Shown piece by piece: positions 10,115 to 17,289 of a stretch of DNA of 64,000 nucleotides (within the stretch, counting starts at the first letter, position 1; each line of letters begins with the position of its first letter). The DNA is from Citreimonas salinaria. GTDB lineage: Bacteria > Pseudomonadota > Alphaproteobacteria > Rhodobacterales > Rhodobacteraceae. The DNA lies in NCBI RefSeq assembly GCF_900107235.1, contig NZ_FNPF01000001.1, forward strand, positions 62,001 through 126,000, given 5' to 3'. The position numbers were made by a program, and so were the translations under genes. Below the pieces are notes generated by a model. It saw nothing but the letters and a program-made list of their open reading frames with translations, was not told the origin of the DNA and did not search any database.

Positions 10115-11149
10115 ATGCCGAATGACGAGAAACCAGTGCTGGTCACCGGTGGCGCCGGATATATCGGCAGCCATACGTGCAAGGCGCTCGCCGCTGCGGG
10201 CTACACGCCGATCACCTACGACTCGCTGTGTCGCGGCAACGCGTGGGCGGTCCGCTACGGTCCGCTCGAGGTCGGCGACCTGATGGACGGGGAACGGCTG
10301 CGCGACGTGATCCACAAACACGCGCCGATCGGCGTGATCCACTTCGCGGCCTTCTCGTACGTCGGAGAGTCGACGGGCGATCCGCTGCTGTACTACCGCA
10401 ACAATGTCGCCGGCACCGCAACGCTGCTGCGTGCCATGCAGGTCGAAGGGATCAAGCGCTTCGTCTTCTCATCGACCTGCGCGACCTACGGCACGCCCGA
10501 ACGAACCCCGATCGACGAGGACTGCCCGCAACGCCCGATCAACCCCTATGGCCACAGCAAGCTGATGGTCGAACAGATCATGAGGGACTGCGCCCGGGCG
10601 GGACATCTGGACGCCATCGCGCTGCGGTATTTCAACGCCGCCGGCGCCGACGCCGCGGCTGAGATAGGCGAGGCGCACAACCCGGAAACGCACCTGATCC
10701 CGCTGGCTCTCGGCGCCGCGAAGGGCACCTGTCCGCCGCTGACGGTCTTCGGCGACGACCACGATACGCCCGACGGAACCTGCATCCGGGACTACATCCA
10801 TGTTTCGGACCTTTCCGATGCCCATGTGGCGGCGCTGGCGCGGACCGGAAAAGGGCCGGGTTTCGACGCGCTCAACCTAGGGACGGGAACCGGCGTTTCC
10901 GTGAGAGACGTGATCGATATGACGCGCGAGATCACTGGCCGCGAAGTGCCTCATAGCTACGGACCACGGCGCAAAGGCGATCCCTCCGCGCTGGTCGCGG
11001 ACCCGTCGCGTGCGTTCGCGACTCTGGACTGGAAGCCGTCCCACTCGGACCTTAGCAACATCCTTCAAACTGCATGGGCGTGGATGGAACGTGAACGACG
11101 GATGCCGCCGACGACTCGGCTGGCTCAGGCTGCCAAGGGCGCGCGATAG
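10115..11149 (+). CDS. galE: UDP-glucose 4-epimerase
   Basis: A 344-aa GalE-type SDR: PVLVTGGAGYIGSHTCKALA, HFAAFSYVGES, FSSTCATYG, NPYGHSKLMVEQI (Y-x3-K), LRYFNAAGAD, and DGTCIRDYIHVSDLSDAHV. The YFNAAGA and IRDYIHV blocks separate GalE from the other SDRs in this locus. It interconverts UDP-glucose and UDP-galactose. It is the last gene of the sugar-nucleotide run that begins at gmd; the DNA downstream is decayed. Confidence 0.94.
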   Translation: MPNDEKPVLVTGGAGYIGSHTCKALAAAGYTPITYDSLCRGNAWAVRYGPLEVGDLMDGERLRDVIHKHAPIGVIHFAAFSYVGESTGDPLLYYRNNVAGTATLLRAMQVEGIKRFVFSSTCATYGTPERTPIDEDCPQRPINPYGHSKLMVEQIMRDCARAGHLDAIALRYFNAAGADAAAEIGEAHNPETHLIPLALGAAKGTCPPLTVFGDDHDTPDGTCIRDYIHVSDLSDAHVAALARTGKGPGFDALNLGTGTGVSVRDVIDMTREITGREVPHSYGPRRKGDPSALVADPSRAFATLDWKPSHSDLSNILQTAWAWMERERRMPPTTRLAQAAKGAR

Positions 11150-11520
11150 GCTGACCCGCTTGTTGCTGCCGGTCTCCCGCGGCACTCCGTCCTTCAGCAG
11201 GATGACGCAGGGGAGGATTGCAGAGCCAAGGCTAGGTTCGCCGCCGCCGCCGAACGCGCCCGCACGGCAATAACGGTGGAGGCGGATCCGACCGTCTACC
11301 GAACGACTTGCGTAAACACACTCAATAAGGCTGCCGCATTTCGTTGCGCGGATGGGCTTCCGCAACTTCGGCTTGTTCTCGGCATTTTCTCGAATGGCCG
11401 TATGCCGGATGCTCTTTCGGTTTTGCCTACATTGTGGCACCCTCATGTAGAGATGACGCGCCCCGGCCGCCGAATGGCGGCCCCGATGGCTAGTCTTTGC
11501 CCTGCGCCAGGATGAGCCGC
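11150..11520. other. Gene-free stretch after galE
   Basis: No reading frame here has family-like sequence on either strand and no structured RNA was recognised. It leads into the string of gene fragments that starts at 11521. Confidence 0.5.
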
Positions 11521-11610
11521 CGGCGGCTCAGGGAGCTCAAGGACGAGAGTGTCAAGCTGAAGAAGCTGCTGGCCGAGCCGATGCTCTACAACGCGATCGT
11601 GAAGGACGGA
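11521..11610 (+). mobile_element. IS3-family transposase OrfA fragment
   Basis: The plus strand reads RRLRELKDESVKLKKLLAEP followed by MLYNAIVKD, matching the leucine-zipper end of IS3-family OrfA proteins (typically RRLRELEDENARLKKLLAE-MLDNA-LKD). Only about 30 codons remain, with no terminal repeats or OrfB visible. It is a relic showing that an insertion sequence was once active at this breakpoint. Confidence 0.75.
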
Positions 11611-11615
11611 TGCCC

Positions 11616-11670
11616 CGGCGTTGCCGAGGTTCAGCAGGCACCCTTCGGACAGCAGGATGATCTGGTTACC
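11616..11670 (-). pseudogene. ahcY fragment (S-adenosylhomocysteine hydrolase)
   Basis: The complement of this stretch reads GNQIILLSEGCLLNLGNAG, closely matching the conserved AhcY segment GNxxILLSEGRLLNLGNATGH near its C-terminal half. Only 18-19 codons survive and the conserved arginine is a cysteine here. The short length limits confidence, but the pattern is highly characteristic and the neighbouring scrap is also from SAM metabolism. Confidence 0.55.
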
Positions 11671-11689
11671 TAAGAGCACCTGCTGCGCG

Positions 11690-11887
11690 CGGGCCAATAC
11701 CGGGGTCTCGGCCTCGATCGACGGGGCGGGGCGGGTGCTTGCCTCGCTCGACCTCGGGCAGGTGGGATACGCTGACGCGCCCCTGCCGCCGCCGCTGCGG
11801 GTCACGGCCGACAGCCGGACCGGCGACTGGCCGCTCGCAGGCGCAATCGCCGCGGCGCTTGTGCTTGGCAGGCGCAAAAGCTTTTGA
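11690..11887 (+). pseudogene. 3' end of lnt (apolipoprotein N-acyltransferase)
   Basis: The frame reads ARANTGVSASIDGAGRVLAS, LDLGQVGYADAPLPP, then TADSRTGDWP and a short hydrophobic tail ending in TGA at 11887. This is the conserved end of Lnt (R.ANTGISAxID..GRV..SL.LG..G..DA.LP....T.Y.R.GD). The rest of the gene is missing. In Rhodobacteraceae lnt is a chromosomal neighbour of metK, and the metK leader follows here in the natural order, so one contiguous chromosomal piece of about 360 bp was copied or moved. Confidence 0.75.
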
Positions 11888-11932
11888 CCGCCCAGCCGCG
11901 CCCGCGTAACCGGGAATAATACAAATAGTGCC

Positions 11933-11976
11933 GCCACAACGGCTTCCTCGCGTGGCGACGAAAACACCAACGGAGC
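11933..11976 (+). promoter_or_regulatory. SAM/SAH riboswitch (metK leader type)
   Basis: The stretch reads GCCACAACGGCTTCCTCGCG, then TGGC, a short A-rich linker and AACGGAGCG. This matches the SAM/SAH riboswitch consensus from Rhodobacterales: a CACAACGGCUUCCU-GCGUG hairpin with P1 stem GCCAC (11933-11937) pairing with GTGGC (11952-11956), followed by the GGAG Shine-Dalgarno that forms the pseudoknot and is masked on ligand binding. The known role is translational repression of metK when SAM or SAH is high. Here the downstream metK is only a stub, so the element is either a relic or has been inherited by the gene at 12123. Confidence 0.82.
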
Positions 11977-11980
11977 GTTC

Positions 11981-12046
11981 ATTTCCCGACAAGATTACAC
12001 GTTTACTTCGGAGTCCGTTTCCGAAGGCCACCCGGATAAGGTCTGC
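11981..12046 (+). pseudogene. 5' fragment of metK (S-adenosylmethionine synthetase)
   Basis: Five nt after the riboswitch GGAG, the frame reads ATT-SRQDYTFTSESVSEGHPDKV and C, the invariant N-terminus of MetK. The expected ATG is ATT here, which would cripple initiation. Similarity stops at codon 22 and unrelated DNA follows. It is clearly a severed gene start, not a functional synthetase. Confidence 0.85.
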
Positions 12047-12122
12047 GGCCAGGGGGCTCGAGGGACTTGCGCCGAGCCGGTGCCCCGAACTATCAGGTAG
12101 CTTCAGGAGTTTGGAGACGGGT

Positions 12123-13061
12123 ATGGATGCGCTAGTAGGACATACGGGCTTCGTCGGAAGCACGCTTCGTTCGCAGCATGGGTTCGACGCGCTCTTCAAC
12201 AGCTCCAACATAGACGAGATCGCGGACGGACCATTCGATGGCGTGGTCTGTGCTGCGGCGCCGGGCTCGATGTTCGAGGCCAACCGGTTTCCCGACAGAG
12301 ACCTGGAAAAGGTCGAAGGGTTGATCGAACGGCTCGATCGTGTGGCGACCAAGCGGTTCGTGCTCGTCTCGTCGATCGCGGTGCTCGAGGATTTCGCCGC
12401 CGGGCTGGACGAAACGACCACGCGGTTCCAGAACGAGCTGGCCTATGGCCGGCACCGTCGGCGGCTCGAGACTTTTTGCGCGGACCGTTTCGACGACTGC
12501 CTCATCCTGCGGCTTCCAGCGCTTTTCGGCTCGGGCCTGCGGAAGAATTTCATGTTCGACCTGCTGAACCCCATGCCTTCGATGCTGACCGAAGGTCGAT
12601 ACGCCGGGATCCTTGGGGTCGACGAGGCGATCGCGGGCTATTATCGGCACGACCCAGAGTCCGGGATGTACCACCTCGACCGCGCGTCCTACGACCGCGG
12701 CAAGCGGCGGCCGGACATGGACGCGGCCGTGAAGGCAGCGGGACTGTCGGCGATCCAGTTCCACGCGCCCGACAGCACCCACCAGTTCTACGACACCAGC
12801 CGCCTGTGGTCCGATATCGAGCTCGCGACGCAGCACGGGCTACCCTTGGTGCACTTGGCGACCGAACCGGTGCGTGTCGGCGCGATCTACGAACGCTTGG
12901 CCAAGGAAGCGATGCCGGCGACCGGCGCGAAGGTGCATCACGAGGACATGCGCACGGTCCACGCCGACCTGTGGAACAAGTCGGGCCCGTACCTGATGGA
13001 CGGCGACGAGGTGATGATGCGGCTGGCGGCGTTCCACACCGCCGCAACGGTGGCGCGGTGA
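12123..13061 (+). CDS. NAD(P)-binding Rossmann sugar dehydrogenase/epimerase, cassette gene 1
   Basis: A 312-aa protein starting MDALVGHTGFVGSTLRSQHG, a short-form GxxGxxG dinucleotide fold, with FVLVSSIAVLEDF and a possible active-site Y in NELAYGRHRRRLE. It resembles atypical SDRs (sugar-nucleotide reductase/epimerase-like) but matches no named enzyme. The ATG at 12123 is preferred; the frame runs back to 11928 through the riboswitch and metK scrap, which is not protein-like. Its stop overlaps the next gene (GTGA). It is the first of seven same-strand genes, six of which overlap by 4 nt, and probably makes or reduces the special sugar of this cassette. Confidence 0.7.
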   Translation: MDALVGHTGFVGSTLRSQHGFDALFNSSNIDEIADGPFDGVVCAAAPGSMFEANRFPDRDLEKVEGLIERLDRVATKRFVLVSSIAVLEDFAAGLDETTTRFQNELAYGRHRRRLETFCADRFDDCLILRLPALFGSGLRKNFMFDLLNPMPSMLTEGRYAGILGVDEAIAGYYRHDPESGMYHLDRASYDRGKRRPDMDAAVKAAGLSAIQFHAPDSTHQFYDTSRLWSDIELATQHGLPLVHLATEPVRVGAIYERLAKEAMPATGAKVHHEDMRTVHADLWNKSGPYLMDGDEVMMRLAAFHTAATVAR

Positions 13062-13897
13062 TTCCTGCCATTTCGAATATCGCGTGGTCGCCGGACCAGC
13101 GCGCCGAAGCCTACGACCTGATGGCCGGGTGCGGGGTCACGGGTCTTGAGATCGCGCCGGGCCTGTTCTTCCATTCCGCCGCCGATCCCTTCGTTCCCGA
13201 TGCCGCCGAAGCGCGCCGTGCGATGTCCGAGGCCGAAAGCCGCGGGCTTCGGCTCGTGTCAATGCAGTCGCTGCTGTTCGGCGTCGAAGGCGCGGCGCTG
13301 TTCGGCAATGCCGAGGCGCGCGAAACGTTCGAGCACGGCATGACGCGGGCGATCGGACTGGCCGGGCGGTTCGACATTCCCAACATGGTCTTCGGATCGC
13401 CGCGCCAGCGCTGTATCCCCGAAGGAATGACGCCCGGCCCCGCGCAAGAGCGCGCGATCGACACGTTCCGGCGCTTGGGCGACCGCGCCGAACGCGCCGG
13501 AACGGTCATCACGGTCGAGGCGAATCCGGCGCGTTACGGCACGAACTTCCTCAACACCTTCGACGAGGCCGCCGATTTCGTGGCGCGGGTGGATCACCCG
13601 CGGATTCGCATGATCCTCGACATGGGCGCCATGCACCTGAACGAGCAGATCGGGCTCGCGGCCGATCGGGCCCGGGACCATTCGGGCCGGATCCACCACG
13701 TCCATGTCAGCGAGCCGCATCTGGCCCCCGCCCCGGCCGACATCGCCCCCCTGTCCCGTGTGCTGGACGCTCTTTCCGATTCAGGCTACGAGGGAGCAGT
13801 TTCTGTAGAGATGGCGCGTTCCGACGGCGGGCTGACGGCCGTGAAGGAAAGTCTGGTGAAACTTGCGCTGGCCATTTCGGGGAGGGCCCCGGCATGA
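13058..13897 (+). CDS. Sugar phosphate isomerase/epimerase (AP-endonuclease-2-like TIM barrel), cassette gene 2
   Basis: A 279-aa xylose-isomerase-like TIM barrel beginning with GTG: (M)IPAISNIAWSPDQRAEAYDL. Metal-ligand-type motifs are present: VITVEANPARYGTNF (E on a strand end), IRMILDMGAMH (D), HHVHVSEPHL (H and E), and GYEGAVSVEM. These are the four strand-end acidic or histidine positions of sugar phosphate isomerases. It is coupled to the previous gene by GTGA and to the next by ATGA. The substrate is unknown; it is probably an isomerase or epimerase for the precursor of the sugar attached by the downstream transferases. Confidence 0.8.
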   Translation: MIPAISNIAWSPDQRAEAYDLMAGCGVTGLEIAPGLFFHSAADPFVPDAAEARRAMSEAESRGLRLVSMQSLLFGVEGAALFGNAEARETFEHGMTRAIGLAGRFDIPNMVFGSPRQRCIPEGMTPGPAQERAIDTFRRLGDRAERAGTVITVEANPARYGTNFLNTFDEAADFVARVDHPRIRMILDMGAMHLNEQIGLAADRARDHSGRIHHVHVSEPHLAPAPADIAPLSRVLDALSDSGYEGAVSVEMARSDGGLTAVKESLVKLALAISGRAPA

Positions 13898-14919
13898 CGA
13901 CCCATCTTCGGACTGCCGATGTTGTGGCGCGCCAGGATGTCCTGTTGTCGGTGTGTCTTGCGGATCTGCCCCAGACCAAAGCGGCGCATCGCGCCGTGCG
14001 CGAATTTGCGCGCACCCTGGACGCCCGCTTCAGGTTCCGCGAAATCATCCTGATCGCGGACGAGGACCGGCGCGAAGCTTTCCTGCCCCTGGTGCGGGAT
14101 GTTCCGAACGTGCGCCTGTTCCTGGTGCGGTCGGGTCTGGAACATTATGAACGCAGGGTCATTGCGGCGGAAGAGGCGATCGGCGACGTCATCCTGATGG
14201 CGAATGCGGCCGAACTGGCCAGCATCGATGCCCTGAGGATGATCGAGCGTGCGGCCGACGAAGGTTTGTTGATCGTGGGCCTGCGGCCGGAGCAAGCCAG
14301 CCTTGGCCGGATCGTATCGGCCCCCGTTGCCGCGCTTGGACATGCCGCGGGCTTCAAGGTGGGCGTTCGCGACATGCAGACTATGGCGGTGCCGCGAACG
14401 TTGCTGAACCAGATCCTCAGCCACGCCCACCCCGAGCTTGCCCTTCGGTTCCCGCCGCGCGACACGCGACTGCCCTTGGGTTTCGAGACGGTCAGGGAGG
14501 GCATGGTTCCGGCGCATGCTCCGGGACAGCTGCGCCGCCGCCTCATGCTCATCGACAAGCTTCTGGTACATCTGGCGCCAAGAGTGCTTCTGCTGGTGAC
14601 TCTTTCTTCGGGACTGCTCAGCCTGCTGGGGCTGGCCTACATCTTTTACGTCCTCGGCGTCTGGGTGTTCGTCTCCGACATCGAGCCGGGCTGGTTGACG
14701 ATCTCGGCCATGCAGGGGTTCATCGCGGGGTTCATGGGTCTCGCCGTGCTCGGGCTCAGCCTGGGGCTTCAGCATCTGCTCGCGCTGATGCGGAACGACC
14801 GACTGGACAGTGTTACCGAAGAGGTCGCCAAGGTCGATCTGTTCCAGCAGGTTGCTCATGAACTGAACGTCGACCTGAACGACGAGGCCACCACGTCGGG
14901 CACGGCCGGGAACCGATGA
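13894..14919 (+). CDS. Degenerate GT2-like membrane-anchored protein (pseudo-glycosyltransferase), cassette gene 3
   Basis: A 341-aa protein with the layout of GtrB/DPM1-type transferases: an N-terminal GT-A-like half (LLSVCLADLPQTKAAH, REIILIADED) and two C-terminal membrane segments at roughly residues 228-256 and 270-292. At the position where active enzymes have D-x-D (GDxVIVMDADLQ) this one reads GDVILMANAAELASID, so the metal-binding aspartates appear to be absent. It may act as a scaffold or regulator for the active GT2 at 16450. It overlaps both neighbours by 4 nt. Confidence 0.65.
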   Translation: MTTHLRTADVVARQDVLLSVCLADLPQTKAAHRAVREFARTLDARFRFREIILIADEDRREAFLPLVRDVPNVRLFLVRSGLEHYERRVIAAEEAIGDVILMANAAELASIDALRMIERAADEGLLIVGLRPEQASLGRIVSAPVAALGHAAGFKVGVRDMQTMAVPRTLLNQILSHAHPELALRFPPRDTRLPLGFETVREGMVPAHAPGQLRRRLMLIDKLLVHLAPRVLLLVTLSSGLLSLLGLAYIFYVLGVWVFVSDIEPGWLTISAMQGFIAGFMGLAVLGLSLGLQHLLALMRNDRLDSVTEEVAKVDLFQQVAHELNVDLNDEATTSGTAGNR

Positions 14920-16058
14920 CCGTTTCCGATCGGACCCATGACATCTTGATCGTCGGTGGCGGGTTCTACGGATGTTGCCTCGCACTGTTCATGCGTTCGC
15001 TGTCGCTGCGGGTCCTTCTCGTCGAAAGCGAGGAAACCTTGATGCACCGAGCGTCCCGCATCAACCAGGCCCGCATCCACACCGGTTTCCACTATCCGCG
15101 CTCGGCCTTGACGGCGATCCGGTCGATGGCGCTGCACCACCGTTTCATGGCCGATTTTTCCGAAGCGGTCGTCGATGACTTCCAGATGCTCTACGCGATC
15201 TCGCGGCAGCGCTCGAAGGTATCGGCAAAGCGCTTCTACCGGATGTTCGAGGAAATGGGCGCGCCGATCCGTCCGGCCTCGGCCGCACAGGCGGCGCTTT
15301 TCGACGACACGCGGGTGGAAGGAGTGTTCGCCTGCACCGAAACCGCGTTCGACTATACGATCTTGCGCCAGTTGCTGAGTGAGCGGCTTGCTCGCGGGGG
15401 GGTGACCGTCATGACCGGAACGCAGGTCACGGCGCTGGCCGACGGGCCCGAGCGGGTGGTGGCCGGCCTTTCCACGGGGGCCGAGGTGACGGCCGCCTAC
15501 GCGTTCAACGTCACGTATTCTAGGATCAACGCCGTTCTCGACATGGCCGGACTGCCACGGGCGCCCCTGAAACACGAACTGGCCGAACTGGCCCTTGTCG
15601 ATCCGCCCGAGGAGCTGCGGGGCTACGCGATCACGCTGATGGACGGCCCGTTCTTTTCCTTCACCCCCTTCCCGGCGGAAAATACCTACTGCCTGACCCA
15701 TGTCCGCTACACGCCGCACGAAAGCTGGAAGGACGACGAGCCCGAGGTTCACCTCGCCGAGCCGCAGGCGCGGGACACGCAGGTCCGCCACATGATCAAC
15801 GACGGGAAACGCTATCTCCCGAGCCTGGCGCGCGCGACCTACAAGCACTCGTTCTACGAGGTGAAGACCGTGCTGATGAAGAACGAGCGCGACGACGGGC
15901 GACCGATCCTGTTCCAGCGGAATCCGGCCGGAAGCCGCGTCATCTCGATCCTCGGAGGCAAGGTCGACAACATCTACGACCTGTTCGACCTCGTCCGCCA
16001 GACCAGCCCGGAATTCGCGGGCGCCACGATCGCGCCGGTCCGGGGCAGCGCGGTATGA
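14916..16058 (+). CDS. FAD-dependent oxidoreductase (DAO/LhgO-like), cassette gene 4
   Basis: A 380-aa flavoprotein: HDILIVGGGFYGCCLALFMR (FAD-binding GxGxxG near residue 13), E at the end of the second strand (LLVESEE), and INQARIHTGFHYPRSALTA, a block shared with LhgO-like oxidoreductases that bind a 2-hydroxyacid-like substrate. ISILGGKVDNIYDLFDLV near the C-terminus resembles the flavin-closing segment. Oxidation of a sugar or hydroxyacid substituent is likely. Its place inside a glycosyltransfer cassette is unusual. It is coupled at both ends by ATGA overlaps. Confidence 0.78.
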   Translation: MTVSDRTHDILIVGGGFYGCCLALFMRSLSLRVLLVESEETLMHRASRINQARIHTGFHYPRSALTAIRSMALHHRFMADFSEAVVDDFQMLYAISRQRSKVSAKRFYRMFEEMGAPIRPASAAQAALFDDTRVEGVFACTETAFDYTILRQLLSERLARGGVTVMTGTQVTALADGPERVVAGLSTGAEVTAAYAFNVTYSRINAVLDMAGLPRAPLKHELAELALVDPPEELRGYAITLMDGPFFSFTPFPAENTYCLTHVRYTPHESWKDDEPEVHLAEPQARDTQVRHMINDGKRYLPSLARATYKHSFYEVKTVLMKNERDDGRPILFQRNPAGSRVISILGGKVDNIYDLFDLVRQTSPEFAGATIAPVRGSAV

Positions 16059-16453
16059 CGGTCGCCGGGCGCTTCCTTGCGGTGGCGGTGGTGGGCGTGG
16101 TGCTCGACATCGCCGTGGCCTACCTGTTGGCCGACCAGCTTGGCCTAGCCCTGTGGTTGGCGGCGGCGATTGGCTTTGTGACCGCCGCGTCGGTCAATTA
16201 CGTCATTCACGAAACCTGGACCTTCGGATCGGGCGGATCGCTGTCCCTGCAGCGTGGGGGGCAGTATCTCACGACCTGTACCGTCGCGCTTGGCGTGCGA
16301 TTGGCAGCGGTCGCCGGGCTGAGCGCGCTCGACGCAGGACTGCCGGAACTCGTCATCTTGATCTGCGGCGCGGCAGCGTCCTTCGCCGTCAATTACAACG
16401 TGAGCCGCTACCTGATCTTTTCAGCCGATTCGACGAAGAAGGGCAGCCGATGA
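16055..16453 (+). CDS. GtrA family membrane protein, cassette gene 5
   Basis: A 132-aa protein with four predicted membrane helices: residues about 5-25, 31-52, 68-90 and 98-120. The FLAVAVVGVVLDIAVAYLLA start, NYVIHETWTF between helices 2 and 3, and FAVNYNVSRYLIF at the end are the GtrA signature. GtrA-like proteins are thought to help flip polyprenyl-phosphate-linked sugars across the inner membrane, together with a GtrB transferase. It overlaps the flanking genes by 4 nt. Confidence 0.88.
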   Translation: MTVAGRFLAVAVVGVVLDIAVAYLLADQLGLALWLAAAIGFVTAASVNYVIHETWTFGSGGSLSLQRGGQYLTTCTVALGVRLAAVAGLSALDAGLPELVILICGAAASFAVNYNVSRYLIFSADSTKKGSR

Positions 16454-17280
16454 ACCGACCGGAACCAAGCGCTCCCGTCACCCAGCACACAGGCCGGGAA
16501 GTTCCGACCTTCGAGGTCCGAACCTTCGCGGAAAAGCGGCACGCCTACGCCCTGGTGATCCCCGTCATCAACGAAGGCGACCGGGTCCGCGACCAGCTGG
16601 AGCGGATCCGCGATCTGGCGCCCGAGGTGGACGTAATCGTGGCCGACGGCGGATCGACCGATGGATCGCTCGACGATGCGTTCGTGTCTGGCGCCGGCGT
16701 GCGGGCCGTCCTCGTCAAGATCGGTCCGGGCAAGCTGAGCGCGCAATTGCGGATGGCCTATGCGTGGTGCCTCGACGAAGGGTATCGCGGTATCATTACG
16801 GTGGACGGGAACGGAAAGGACGGGGTCGATGCGATCCCCCAGTTCATCGCCAAACTCGACAAGGGCTATGACTATGTGCAGGGATCACGGTATCTGCCGG
16901 GGGGGGCGGCGATCAACACGCCGACCGAGCGAACCATTGCCAACCGGCTGATCCACGCCCCGCTTCTGAGCCTTGCCGGCCGCCGCTGGCTGACGGACAC
17001 GACAAACGGATTTCGCGCATACTCGGCCCGTTATCTGCTCGACGAGAACGTGCAACCGTTCCGCGGCATCTTCCAGAACTACGAGCTTCTCTTCTACCTC
17101 ACAGTGCGCGCGGGCCAGCTCGGCTATCGGGTCGCCCAAGTTCCCGTGCGCCGCGTCTACCCTGGGAAAACGGCTGTCCCGACCAAGATAACCGGGGTCG
17201 GCGGAAAGCTCCGGGTTCTGCGCCAGACAATCGATGCCGCGCGGGGCAAGTATGCCCCGCCTCGCGAGACTCGAAGCTAG
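16450..17280 (+). CDS. Glycosyltransferase family 2 (polyprenyl-phosphate sugar transferase-like), cassette gene 6
   Basis: A 276-aa GT2: YALVIPVINEGDRVRDQLER, VIVADGGSTDGSLDD, GIITVDGNGKDGVDAIPQFI (metal site DGNGKD), YVQGSRYLPGG, and a C-terminal TDTTNGFRAYS block plus YRVAQVPVRRVYP, all typical of dolichol-phosphate-mannose-synthase-like enzymes. No C-terminal membrane segments are seen. It would load a sugar from a nucleotide donor onto undecaprenyl phosphate. The start ATG at 16450 overlaps the gtrA stop. Confidence 0.85.
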   Translation: MNRPEPSAPVTQHTGREVPTFEVRTFAEKRHAYALVIPVINEGDRVRDQLERIRDLAPEVDVIVADGGSTDGSLDDAFVSGAGVRAVLVKIGPGKLSAQLRMAYAWCLDEGYRGIITVDGNGKDGVDAIPQFIAKLDKGYDYVQGSRYLPGGAAINTPTERTIANRLIHAPLLSLAGRRWLTDTTNGFRAYSARYLLDENVQPFRGIFQNYELLFYLTVRAGQLGYRVAQVPVRRVYPGKTAVPTKITGVGGKLRVLRQTIDAARGKYAPPRETRS

Positions 17281-17289
17281 GGCCGTCTG

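Noticed and set aside
11443-11982. Minus-strand 179-codon frame covering the fragment region
   Set aside because: It crosses an lnt end, a riboswitch and an IS relic; only the short ahcY-like piece on that strand is recognisable.
11928-12122. Upstream extension of the cassette's first gene
   Set aside because: The extension passes through the riboswitch and metK scrap; the Rossmann fold begins exactly at the ATG at 12123.
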